DNA of 7,546 nucleotides from CAMYJH01 sp041589735 (GTDB lineage: Bacteria > Pseudomonadota > Gammaproteobacteria > HK1). The notes under the pieces are model-generated. The model was not told where the DNA came from, made no database searches, and saw only the letters and a list, made by a program, of their open reading frames with translations. Location: NCBI GenBank assembly GCA_041589735.1, contig JBFHVA010000172.1, forward strand, positions 1 through 7,546. The letters are read 5' to 3'. Of the stretch, positions 1 to 5,829 are shown in pieces (within the stretch, counting starts at the first letter, position 1; every line of letters starts with the position of its first letter). Both the position numbers and the translations under genes were made by a program.

Positions 1-29
1 ACCTACGGCGTTGCGCTGGAAAGTTATGC

Positions 30-51
30 GGACCGGCCTTAACTCCGGTCC
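30..51. other. Small hairpin over the stop codon of the Sel1-repeat gene
   Basis: A perfect 7-bp inverted repeat, GGACCGG (30-36) and CCGGTCC (45-51), has an 8-nt loop that contains the TAA stop of the Sel1-repeat gene. On the minus strand no T-run follows within the window, so it is not a classical Rho-independent terminator in the direction of that gene. It may be a 3'-end stabilising hairpin, or part of a terminator for something to the left. The structure is seen directly; the role is a guess. Confidence 0.35.
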
Positions 52-431
52 TCTTTGATTTGATCGAAAATCTCTGCTGAAAGCTTTTGCGCTTGCTCGA
101 TCTGGCCCGCGCTCATGCGCCCGGCGACGGCGTCGCGGTTGTGCCGGGCGGTGTCTTCTCCGGAGGCGGAGGCTACGTTGTACCAGGCGTAAGCCTGGAT
201 GTAGTCCTGAGGGACTCCTCGTCCAGTCCCGTACATGAAGCCGAGATTGGACTGAGAACGGGCATCTCCCGCCCGCGCGGCGCGCTGATACCAGCGAACC
301 GCCTCGGCGTAATTCTGGGCCACGCCGAGTCCGAGTCCGTACATGACCCCGAGCTTGTACTGTGCCGCCGGGTCACCTTTTTCGGCGTCAGCTTTCGAGG
401 ATTCGAAAGCGAGACGATAGTCGAGGAGCAT
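39..431 (-). CDS. Sel1-like repeat (TPR-like) protein, short, no signal peptide
   Basis: A 130-residue protein with two clear Sel1-like repeats, roughly residues 20-55 (AAQYKLGVMYGLGLGV, then YAEAVRWYQRAARAG) and 56-91 (SQSNLGFMYGTGRGV, then YIQAYAWYNVASASG). A C-terminal helix around residues 98-122 is typical of the capping helix in these proteins. Sel1 repeats form alpha-solenoid scaffolds for protein-protein contact; no enzymatic function is expected. The N-terminus begins in what looks like the last helix of a preceding repeat. Unlike many family members, there is no signal peptide. The reading frame upstream of the ATG reaches a TAG after about 20 codons and contains no other ATG or GTG, so the ATG at 431 is the best start, although the ribosome site (GAGAG, 9 nt away) is weak. 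It lies 136 bp downstream of the aminotransferase on the same strand and may be cotranscribed. It could be a 5'-truncated remnant of a longer secreted Sel1 protein. The partner is unknown. Confidence 0.8.
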   Translation of the reverse strand: MLLDYRLAFESSKADAEKGDPAAQYKLGVMYGLGLGVAQNYAEAVRWYQRAARAGDARSQSNLGFMYGTGRGVPQDYIQAYAWYNVASASGEDTARHNRDAVAGRMSAGQIEQAQKLSAEIFDQIKEDRS

Positions 432-433
432 GG

Positions 434-447
434 GCGAGAACTCTCGC
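434..447. promoter_or_regulatory. 14-bp palindrome just upstream of the Sel1-repeat start
   Basis: GCGAGA (434-439) and TCTCGC (442-447) are separated by AC and lie 2 nt upstream of the ATG on the minus strand. It overlaps the likely ribosome-binding region, so it could be an operator or a translation-masking hairpin. The rest of the 432-567 gap holds an AT-rich patch (TAATATTA, 493-500) that could be a -10 element, and a direct repeat of CCCCGGCG (533-540 and 550-557). No consensus promoter is convincing. A short palindrome can occur by chance. Confidence 0.25.
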
Positions 448-567
448 GTTTTCGTCCGCAGGAATCCTACCGTAAATGCGAGCTCGGAACTCTAATATTA
501 ATCAGTCTTCGCAACTCGCCAGATACTGTTTGCCCCGGCGCCATCGCCACCCCGGCGACGAAGTTAT

Positions 568-1497
568 TCAGTCGCGATAATCTATCGGCGTAGCGTGCCA
601 GCCCTCATCGTGTTTGGCCCAGTAGAGATCGCGCAAGCGAATCGACAGGGGCCCGGGGCGATCGTTGCCCAGAATACGATTGTCCACCCGGCTGACCGGC
701 ATGATGCCTCCCGCCGTGGTGGAGAGAAAAACCTCGTCCGCTTCTCTCAGCTCGTCCGGAGTGATGCGTCCCAGCTCGAAGGGAACGCTCAGCTCCCCGC
801 AGAGCTCTCTCACGGATTTGCGCGTGATGCCCTCGAGCACGGTCTCCCCGGGCGAGCGCACCCGGCCGTCCCGGACGCTAAATACGTTGAAGCCGGGTCC
901 TTCCGATATGTAGCCATCGGCGTCCACCAGCACCGCGGTATCGGCGCCAAGGTCGTAGGCTTCGAACAGCGCCCGGGTGAGATCGCCCCAGTGAAAGTTC
1001 TTAACCGTCGGGTCTACCGACGCCGGCGGAATTCTCGGCACCTGGGAAATGATCAGGTGAGCGCCGCGCGCCTGCTGTTCCGGCGTGATCACCCAGATAA
1101 AGGGAATGGCGAACGCGAGATAGCGATTGACGCAGGTACGCGGATCCCGCGAGCCCGGCGCCGGCGCGCCGCGGGTGCAAATCATTTCCACGTAGGCGTC
1201 TCGCAGCCCGCTCAATCGAACACACTGAATCAACGATTCCCGGATCTCATCTCGCCCAGGGGGTGCGAGACGAAGCTTTTCGCAGGAGCGGAGAAATCGG
1301 TCCAGGTGATCCTCGAGGCGGAAAAAGCTCCCTTTCCACACGTGCACCACGTCGTAGGTTACATCCGAACGGGTGAACCCCCAGTCCAGCACCGGAAGGC
1401 GAGCATTGGCAATAGGCAGGTATTCGCCGTCGATAAAAGCAGCGCCTTCGGCGTAGGGGTTAGTGGCGGTTTCAGGTTTCGGTGAAGGATTGGACAT
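568..1497 (-). CDS. Class IV PLP aminotransferase, (R)-amine transaminase-like
   Basis: A 309-residue fold-type IV PLP enzyme (BCAT/DAAT/(R)-ATA superfamily), expected to be cytosolic and to move an amino group between an amine or amino acid and a keto acid. Visible residues: PLP-phosphate arginine R60 (FFRLEDH), catalytic lysine K166 (DPTVKNFHWGDL), E199 in SEGPGFNVF that would hold the pyridine nitrogen, and TTAGGIMP (260-267) at the phosphate. The choice of subfamily rests on GFTRSDVTYDV (40-50) and YVE (102-104). BCATs normally have Arg or Lys where this protein has E104, and the two stretches recall the fungal and Arthrobacter (R)-selective amine transaminases (GFMHSDLTYDV, FVE) as I remember them. 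Length matches the family. The start at 1497 lacks a good Shine-Dalgarno but agrees with the family N-terminus. The gene is divergent from the AAA+ ATPase, with the Sel1 gene downstream. The class is certain. The (R)-ATA affinity is likely, but the substrate is unproven and a BCAT- or DAAT-like activity remains possible. Confidence 0.88.
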   Translation of the reverse strand: MSNPSPKPETATNPYAEGAAFIDGEYLPIANARLPVLDWGFTRSDVTYDVVHVWKGSFFRLEDHLDRFLRSCEKLRLAPPGRDEIRESLIQCVRLSGLRDAYVEMICTRGAPAPGSRDPRTCVNRYLAFAIPFIWVITPEQQARGAHLIISQVPRIPPASVDPTVKNFHWGDLTRALFEAYDLGADTAVLVDADGYISEGPGFNVFSVRDGRVRSPGETVLEGITRKSVRELCGELSVPFELGRITPDELREADEVFLSTTAGGIMPVSRVDNRILGNDRPGPLSIRLRDLYWAKHDEGWHATPIDYRD

Positions 1498-1536
1498 GGG
1501 AATTACGGGTGACCGATCAGCTTAAATTGACATTTT

Positions 1537-1629
1537 GTAGGTGGTAGAAGGTAGTAGATAGATGGGGCAGCACGGTGTCGGCCACCTGCGCCGATTGTCC
1601 CCATCTACCATCTACCATCTACTACCTAC
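1537..1629. repeat. Long imperfect inverted repeat built from GTAG/CCATCTA words
   Basis: A 31-nt left arm (1537-1567, beginning GTAGGTGGTAGAAGG and ending GATGGGG) pairs with a 31-nt right arm (1599-1629), with about 26 of 31 positions complementary and a 31-nt loop. The right arm contains three perfect tandem copies of CCATCTA (1601-1621) followed by CTACCTACC. It fills the intergenic space between the divergent aminotransferase and AAA+ genes. A hairpin of this size could act as a mobile miniature element, a recombination target or a structured 5' leader. No transposase gene is near. The remainder of this 178-bp gap holds a TTGACA (1527-1532) and a small palindrome CTAAA-CTA-TTTAG (1644-1656) just before the AAA+ gene. 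Confidence 0.8.
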
Positions 1630-1675
1630 CCGATTTTCATATCCTAAACTATTTAGTAGAGGCCCAGAGACGCCC

Positions 1676-3154
1676 ATGCCCGATATCCACGACCTCGAAG
1701 TATTGCTGCGCTCCCCGGTGCCGCTCATCGTCATCGAGACGAGGGAGGAGCGCCGCGTTATCGAGCTTTTCAAGCGCGTCATGGTGCTGCACAGGAAGCC
1801 GCTTTACCGCTGGTCGATCACCGAGGGCTTGCGCCGCCTGGACAAGGAATTCGGCGCCCAGATGCACACCCGAAAGCCGGAAGAGCTGCTGGGCCAGATC
1901 CGATCCACCCGCCAGGCCGGGATCTACCTGCTTTCGGATTTTCATCCTTACGTCGACGACCCGCTTCACGTGCGCCTGATCAAGGACATCGCCCTGGCCT
2001 ACGAGGAGGTTTCCCACACTCTGGTTTTCATCTCCCACTCGCTGGAAATTCCCGCCGAAATCCAGTGGCTCACGGCCCGTTTCGACCTGTCGGTTCCGAC
2101 GCGACGCCAACTCGGCGACATCGTCGCCGCAGAGGCCCGGGACTGGTCGAAGAAAAACGCCGGCCGCGCGATCCAGAGCAGTCAGCGGATGCTCGATCGG
2201 CTGGTGGACAACCTCGTCGGACTGCCGGTCACCGACGCCAAGCGCCTCGCCCGCGGCGCCATCGAGGATGACGGCGCCATCACCGAATCCGATCTCCCGG
2301 GGGTGATGAAGACCAAGTTCCGGCTCATCGGCCAGGACGGCGTGCTCGCCTACGAGTTCGACACCGCGCAGTTCGCCGACGTCGGCGGTCTGGAAAAGCT
2401 CAAGTCCTGGCTCGAAATTCGCAAGACGATATTCCAGGGTCGGGCCGGCGCCGATGGCCTTGACCTGCCCAAAGGCATCATGCTTCTCGGGGTGCAGGGC
2501 TGCGGAAAGAGCCTCGCCGCCAAGGCGGTGGCCGGCGCCTGGGGCACGCCGCTGCTGCGCCTGGATTTTGGCACCCTATACAACAAGTACCACGGCGAGA
2601 CCGAGCGCAACCTGCGCGAATCGCTTCGCCAGGCGGAAGCCATGGCGCCCTGCGTGCTCTGGATCGACGAAATCGAGAAGGGCGTGAGCGTCGATTCCAG
2701 CGACAGCGGAGTCTCCCGGCGCCTACTCGGTTCCCTGCTCACCTGGATGGCGGAAAACCGCTCTCGCGTTTTCATTGTTGCTACCGCCAACGACATTGAA
2801 TCGCTGCCGCCGGAGCTGTTGCGCAAAGGACGGCTGGACGAAATTTTCTTCGTCGACCTCCCCGACGAGGGCACGCGGCGCAAGATCCTCGAAATCCATC
2901 TGAAAAAGCGCAAGGTCAAAGCTAATGGAATCGACCTTGCTTCATGCGCCGCTGCCTGCGAGGGCTTTTCCGGCGCTGAAATCGAGCAGGCTGTGGTCTC
3001 CTCGCTGTATTCCGCGCACGCGCGCAAGCAGGCCCTGACTGAGCAGACCGTGATGGACGAGATCGGGCGCACGCGCCCGCTCTCGGTGGTCATGTCCGAA
3101 CGCATCGCCCGCTTGAGAGGCTGGGCCCGGGAGCGCACGGTACCTGCAAACTGA
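1676..3154 (+). CDS. Ycf46-like AAA+ ATPase
   Basis: A 492-residue protein with an N-terminal domain of about 230 residues (opening LEVLLRSPVPLIVIETREE) and one AAA+ module. The module shows Walker A GVQGCGKS (272-279, K278), pore-loop region YNKYHGETE (302-310), Walker B VLWIDEIE (327-334, D331/E332), sensor 1 ATAND (369-373), arginine fingers in LLRKGRLDE (R383, R386) and sensor 2 GFSGAEIE (430-437). The architecture and length match the Ycf46 family found in cyanobacteria, plastids and many proteobacteria. Such proteins are thought to be hexameric ATP-driven remodelling factors; the substrate is not known here. All ATPase residues are intact, so it should be active. I chose the ATG at 1676 because AGAGA (1666-1670) sits 5 nt upstream and the family N-terminus begins there. 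An in-frame ATG at 1562 would add 38 residues translated from the inverted repeat and is rejected. It is divergent from the aminotransferase and is followed by a 268-bp gap with a GC-rich hairpin. Confidence 0.88.
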   Translation: MPDIHDLEVLLRSPVPLIVIETREERRVIELFKRVMVLHRKPLYRWSITEGLRRLDKEFGAQMHTRKPEELLGQIRSTRQAGIYLLSDFHPYVDDPLHVRLIKDIALAYEEVSHTLVFISHSLEIPAEIQWLTARFDLSVPTRRQLGDIVAAEARDWSKKNAGRAIQSSQRMLDRLVDNLVGLPVTDAKRLARGAIEDDGAITESDLPGVMKTKFRLIGQDGVLAYEFDTAQFADVGGLEKLKSWLEIRKTIFQGRAGADGLDLPKGIMLLGVQGCGKSLAAKAVAGAWGTPLLRLDFGTLYNKYHGETERNLRESLRQAEAMAPCVLWIDEIEKGVSVDSSDSGVSRRLLGSLLTWMAENRSRVFIVATANDIESLPPELLRKGRLDEIFFVDLPDEGTRRKILEIHLKKRKVKANGIDLASCAAACEGFSGAEIEQAVVSSLYSAHARKQALTEQTVMDEIGRTRPLSVVMSERIARLRGWARERTVPAN

Positions 3155-3272
3155 CGCGCTGCCCGAATCTACGCGCACCTTGGGCTTCGATTGATTGCCC
3201 CAGTAAGACATCATAACGGCGATTCGAGTCGACGTTTTTTGCTTTGCGCTCCCTATCCATCCCCCTCCCCGG

Positions 3273-3300
3273 TCCTCCCCCGCGTCCCGCGGGGAAGGGA
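3273..3300 (+). terminator. GC-rich hairpin downstream of the AAA+ gene
   Basis: CCCCGCG (3278-3281 plus GCG to 3284) and CGCGGGG (3288-3294) form a perfect 7-bp stem with a TCC loop. Flanking TCCTC and AAGGGA extend the pairing imperfectly. It lies about 120 nt after the AAA+ stop codon. There is no T-run after it, so it is a candidate transcription-stop or mRNA-protecting hairpin rather than a textbook terminator. Similar pyrimidine-rich hairpins (CTCCCC...GGGGAAGGG) are scattered in many betaproteobacterial genomes, from memory. The rest of the 3155-3422 gap shows no gene and no clear promoter. Confidence 0.45.
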
Positions 3301-3422
3301 GCACCGCCGAGAAGCAGTGCTAAATCCCAACCGGTCGCGCCGGCACGCATTTTCGAATATCCTGATCGCGTTTTCCGGATGTAGTTCGGCCGCATTCTTT
3401 AGCGGAATAGTTGGGGGCAGCC

Positions 3423-4220
3423 ATGCGACTCAGCCAGGAGCAAATCCAAAAATTCCATAATCGGGGTTATGTGTTTCTTCCAGAGGTGTTCGACGCCGAG
3501 GAAGTCGCCGTTCTGATGCAGGAAGTACCGGGCATCTTTGCTCAGGATCGTAAGGAAAACGTGCGTGAGAAGGGCGGCCGCGCCGTTCGCACCACTTTTG
3601 CCGCGCATACCTTCAACCAGGCGTTCTCCCGCTTAGGCAGACATCCACGGCTGATCGAGCCGGTGATGCAGCTGCTGGACGGCCCCGTCTATATGCACCA
3701 GTTCAAGATCAACGCCAAGGCCGCCTTCGATGGAGACGTATGGCAGTGGCACCAGGACTACGGCACCTGGGCCCGTGACGATCTGATGCCGGAACCGCGG
3801 GCGATGAACATCGCTTTGTTTCTCGAAGACGTGACCGAATTCAACGGACCGCTCATGCTCATCCCCAACAGCCACAATCAGGGCAAGCTGGAGGCCGGCC
3901 ACGATCTCGAGACCACCAGCTACCCGCTGTGGACGCTGGACAACGACACCGTTCGGCGCCTGGTGGACGAAGGCGGTATCGTCGCGCCCAAGGGCCCGGC
4001 CGGATCCGTGCTCATCTTCCACTGCAACCTGGTGCACGCCTCGCCCGCCAACATCTCACCTTTTGGCCGCACCATCGTCTACTTGAGCCTGTGTCATGTG
4101 GATAACCACATTCGCCGCTTCAAGCGCCCGGAATGGATTGCGCATCGTGATTTCAAACCCATCGAGCCTCTACCCGACGACTGCCTCAAGAAACTGGCGC
4201 GGGAACCGGCGCACGCTTAG
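3423..4220 (+). CDS. EctD-like Fe(II)/2-oxoglutarate dioxygenase (PhyH family)
   Basis: A 265-residue non-haem Fe(II)/2-oxoglutarate oxygenase of the phytanoyl-CoA dioxygenase family, closest in motif pattern to ectoine hydroxylase EctD. The iron triad is read as H110 and D112 (WQWHQDYGTW) with H205 (CNLVHASPANISPF). R216 (FGRTIVY) would bind 2-oxoglutarate. The HQFKINAK stretch (92-99), FNGPLMLIPNSH and GGIVAPKG are EctD-like. Departures from the EctD signature WHSDFETWH-x-EDGMP are clear: Q for S after the iron His, Y113 for F, G114 for E, A117 for H, DLMP for DGMP, and an Ala where EctD has an ectoine-contacting Ser (my alignment from memory). It should oxidise a small, probably zwitterionic substrate, releasing succinate and CO2; ectoine itself is uncertain. 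The start is ATG 3423, with GGGGG 5 nt upstream; a TTG at 3411 would add only four residues. A 240-bp gap separates it from the DoeA-like gene on the same strand. Confidence 0.82.
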   Translation: MRLSQEQIQKFHNRGYVFLPEVFDAEEVAVLMQEVPGIFAQDRKENVREKGGRAVRTTFAAHTFNQAFSRLGRHPRLIEPVMQLLDGPVYMHQFKINAKAAFDGDVWQWHQDYGTWARDDLMPEPRAMNIALFLEDVTEFNGPLMLIPNSHNQGKLEAGHDLETTSYPLWTLDNDTVRRLVDEGGIVAPKGPAGSVLIFHCNLVHASPANISPFGRTIVYLSLCHVDNHIRRFKRPEWIAHRDFKPIEPLPDDCLKKLAREPAHA

Positions 4221-4281
4221 GGGGCGTCAAATTCGCCATCGCCGGCAGACGCGCAGGAGATGATGTCCCGCGCTCTGGGAG

Positions 4282-4342
4282 GTAACAAGTGACATGTAAC
4301 ATGTCATATGCCACTCGTTTCTTGTTGCGTTTTGCATGTTAC
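4282..4342. repeat. Imperfect inverted repeat built from GTAACATG/GTGACATG words
   Basis: The arms at 4282-4303 and 4321-4342 are about 15/22 complementary. GTAACATG (4296-4303) is perfectly complementary to CATGTTAC (4335-4342), and GTAACAAG (4282-4289) nearly so to CTTGTTGC (4321-4328). Inside the left arm, TGACATG-TAA-CATGTCA (4290-4306) is itself a perfect 7-bp palindrome and ACATGT occurs twice (4292-4297, 4299-4304). It sits between the dioxygenase and DoeA-like genes and could be an operator, a structured leader or a decayed miniature element. The pairing is seen directly; the function is unknown. Confidence 0.55.
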
Positions 4343-4386
4343 TAAATCAGCATCGAAGTTTTTCGAGCGACTTGACCCGAGGAATC

Positions 4387-4400
4387 GCGCGCAAGCGCGC
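4387..4400 (+). other. Tight GCGCGC hairpin upstream of the DoeA-like gene
   Basis: GCGCGC (4387-4392), AA, GCGCGC (4395-4400), followed by TCTTACTG. It lies about 60 nt before the DoeA-like start codon. It could be a weak terminator for the dioxygenase transcript or a structured 5' leader. GC-alternating palindromes are common in GC-rich DNA, so the evidence is thin. No good promoter hexamer pair was found between 4221 and 4460. Confidence 0.3.
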
Positions 4401-4460
4401 TCTTACTGCCACCTTGGTTTAAACTCGCGTCACACATAACGCCTTGCGCATCACCTGACC

Positions 4461-5639
4461 ATGTACACCCACCCCTTCGACAAATCCGAATACCGCCAGC
4501 GCATCGAGAACACCAAGACCCGCATGTCCGAGCGTGGTGTCGAAATCCTGCTGTGCACCAATCCCGCCAACATGTGCTACCTCACGGGTTACGACGGCTG
4601 GTCTTTTTATGTCCATCAGCTGGTCCTGGTGGCGCTGGACGACGAGGATCCCCACTGGATCGGTCGCGGAATGGACGCCAACGCGGCAAAAGTCACGACC
4701 TTCCTGAGCGAAGACCACATTCATCCATACGCGGACGACTACGTTCAGTCCACGGTTAAACACCCGATGGACTTCGTCGCTGATTTAATCAAGGAAAAAG
4801 GCTGGGATCGGCGACCGATCGGCGTGGAAATGGATACCTTTTATTTCACCGCCGCCTGTTTCGCCTCGTTGAGCCGCAATCTTCCCAACTGCAGCCTGTT
4901 GGACACCACCACCCTGGTGAACTGGGTGCGCAACATCAAGAGCGAGCAGGAGATCGCCTACATGGCCCAGGCGGCCCGCATTGTCGAGGGCATGATGCAG
5001 ATCGGTATCGAGAACGTGCGCCCGGGGGTGCGGCAGTGCGACGCGGTGGCCGAGATCTACCGAGCCATGGTGGCGGGCACCCCGGAGTTCGGCGGCGATT
5101 ATTCCGCCATCTGTCCGATGCTTCCCACGGGAGTGGGCACTTCGACGCCCCACCTCACCTGGACCGACGCGCCGTTTAACGCCGGAGAAGGCACCATTCT
5201 CGAGCTCGCCGGGGTGCGCTTTCGCTACCACTGCCCGATGGCGCGCACGGTGCACTTGGGCGAGCCGCCGGAAAAGCTCGCCGACACTGCCGAAGTGGTT
5301 GTGGAAGGGCTGAATAACGCGCTCGACGCGGTCAAGCCTGGCGTCACCTGCGAGTCGGTGGAGCGCGCCTGGCGCGAAACCATTGAGAAGCACGGAATCG
5401 TCAAGGACTCGCGCATCGGCTATTCCACCGGGCTCAACTACCCACCCGACTGGGGTGAAAGCACACTGAGCCTGCGCCCGGGCGACAAGACCGAGCTCAA
5501 GCCCAACATGGCGCTGCACATGATCCCCGGAGTGTGGATGGACGACTGGGGTATCGAGATAAGCGAATGCTTCCGCGTCACCGAGAGGGGCGCGGAGCCG
5601 TTCTCTAATTTCCCCAGGAAGTTATTCGTAAAGGATTAG
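4461..5639 (+). CDS. doeA: Ectoine hydrolase, DoeA/EutD-like (M24-fold)
   Basis: A 392-residue protein of the M24 creatinase/prolidase fold, close to the length of Halomonas DoeA. DoeA/EutD opens the ring of ectoine or hydroxyectoine to N-alpha-acetyl-L-2,4-diaminobutyrate, a cytosolic first step of ectoine catabolism. Family stretches are strong: NPANMCYLTGYDGWSFYVHQ (34-53), GRGMDANAA (69-76), DDYVQSTVKHPMDF, IGVEMDTFYF, TPHLTW, YHCPMARTV, DSRIGYSTGLNYPPDWGE (316-333), LRPGD and MIPGVWMDDWGIEISE. Compared with true M24 metallopeptidases, the first Asp is E248 (LELAG), the second is replaced in YHCPMART, the His is lost near YSTGLNYPPDWGE, and the glutamate of the usual TIEPG is Ile in MIPG. 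This agrees with EutD being metal-independent and using a glutamate covalent intermediate; E248 is my candidate. An upstream in-frame stop makes ATG 4461 the only good start; it has no clear Shine-Dalgarno. No EutE/DoeB partner is in the window. A related cyclic substrate is possible. Confidence 0.83.
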   Translation: MYTHPFDKSEYRQRIENTKTRMSERGVEILLCTNPANMCYLTGYDGWSFYVHQLVLVALDDEDPHWIGRGMDANAAKVTTFLSEDHIHPYADDYVQSTVKHPMDFVADLIKEKGWDRRPIGVEMDTFYFTAACFASLSRNLPNCSLLDTTTLVNWVRNIKSEQEIAYMAQAARIVEGMMQIGIENVRPGVRQCDAVAEIYRAMVAGTPEFGGDYSAICPMLPTGVGTSTPHLTWTDAPFNAGEGTILELAGVRFRYHCPMARTVHLGEPPEKLADTAEVVVEGLNNALDAVKPGVTCESVERAWRETIEKHGIVKDSRIGYSTGLNYPPDWGESTLSLRPGDKTELKPNMALHMIPGVWMDDWGIEISECFRVTERGAEPFSNFPRKLFVKD

Positions 5640-5753
5640 GAAATAGGGGGACAGTATACTTAATTGCAATCGACGCAAATTTTGCGACCAGGCGTTGATT
5701 CCACGGCGGAAGGCTCTTTTCCAAGGCAATTAAGTATACTGTCCCCCTATTTC
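5640..5753. repeat. REP/MITE-like element with perfect 28-bp inverted repeats
   Basis: The arms 5640-5667 and 5726-5753 are perfect inverted copies (core GGGGGACAGTATACTTAATT), separated by 58 nt. The loop has its own structure: AATCGACGC (5668-5676) against GCGTTGATT (5692-5700), 8 of 9 complementary, enclosing the palindrome CGCAAA-T-TTTGCG (5674-5686). The element begins on the base after the doeA-like stop codon, between convergent genes. The GGGGACAGTATACTTAA word is, from memory, a recurrent intergenic palindrome in many proteobacteria, often near IS200-like (Y1/RAYT) transposase genes; none is present here. It is probably a non-autonomous mobile palindrome and may also end or protect the doeA mRNA. 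Confidence 0.85.
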
Positions 5754-5780
5754 GCCCTTAGGCTTTCTTAATTACCATAA

Positions 5781-5808
5781 TAAAGAGGCGCCTTGCGGCG
5801 CCTCTTTA
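5781..5808 (-). terminator. Rho-independent terminator of the peroxiredoxin gene
   Basis: A perfect 11-bp stem, AAAGAGGCGCC (5782-5792) and GGCGCCTCTTT (5797-5807), has a TTGC loop and one further T-A pair at 5781/5808. Read on the minus strand it lies 22 nt after the peroxiredoxin stop codon and runs into TTTATTATGG, a modest T-rich tail. The A-run/T-run symmetry means it can also stop plus-strand transcripts coming from doeA. Good stem, medium tail. Confidence 0.85.
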
Positions 5809-5829
5809 GCATCGTCACCGAAACCGGCC

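Noticed and set aside
595..1485. Long plus-strand open frame opposite the aminotransferase
   Set aside because: The minus-strand frame encodes a full, motif-complete aminotransferase; the opposite frame is Arg/Gly/Pro/Ala-rich without any domain, as expected for a shadow in GC-rich DNA.
1527..1532. Perfect TTGACA -35 hexamer on the plus strand
   Set aside because: No matching -10 is found at 16-18 nt, since the spacer runs into the GTAG repeat; the nearest weak match is TAGATA at 22 nt. It is not enough to call a promoter.
1562..1675. In-frame upstream extension of the AAA+ gene (38 extra residues)
   Set aside because: It would be translated from the inverted repeat, has no ribosome site, and does not resemble the family N-terminus; ATG 1676 has AGAGA at good spacing.
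2350..3138. Minus-strand open frame of 262 codons inside the AAA+ gene
   Set aside because: It is Ser/Arg-rich and has no recognisable domain; it is antisense to a well-supported ATPase.
4785..5519. Minus-strand open frame of 244 codons inside the DoeA-like gene
   Set aside because: It is His/Gly/Arg-rich with no domain and is antisense to a strongly supported gene.
568..5639. One dedicated operon or defence-type island formed by the aminotransferase, AAA+ ATPase, oxygenase and hydrolase
   Set aside because: The aminotransferase is divergent, the other genes are separated by 240-268 bp with hairpins, and the ATPase is a common Ycf46-type protein with no defence-associated partner.
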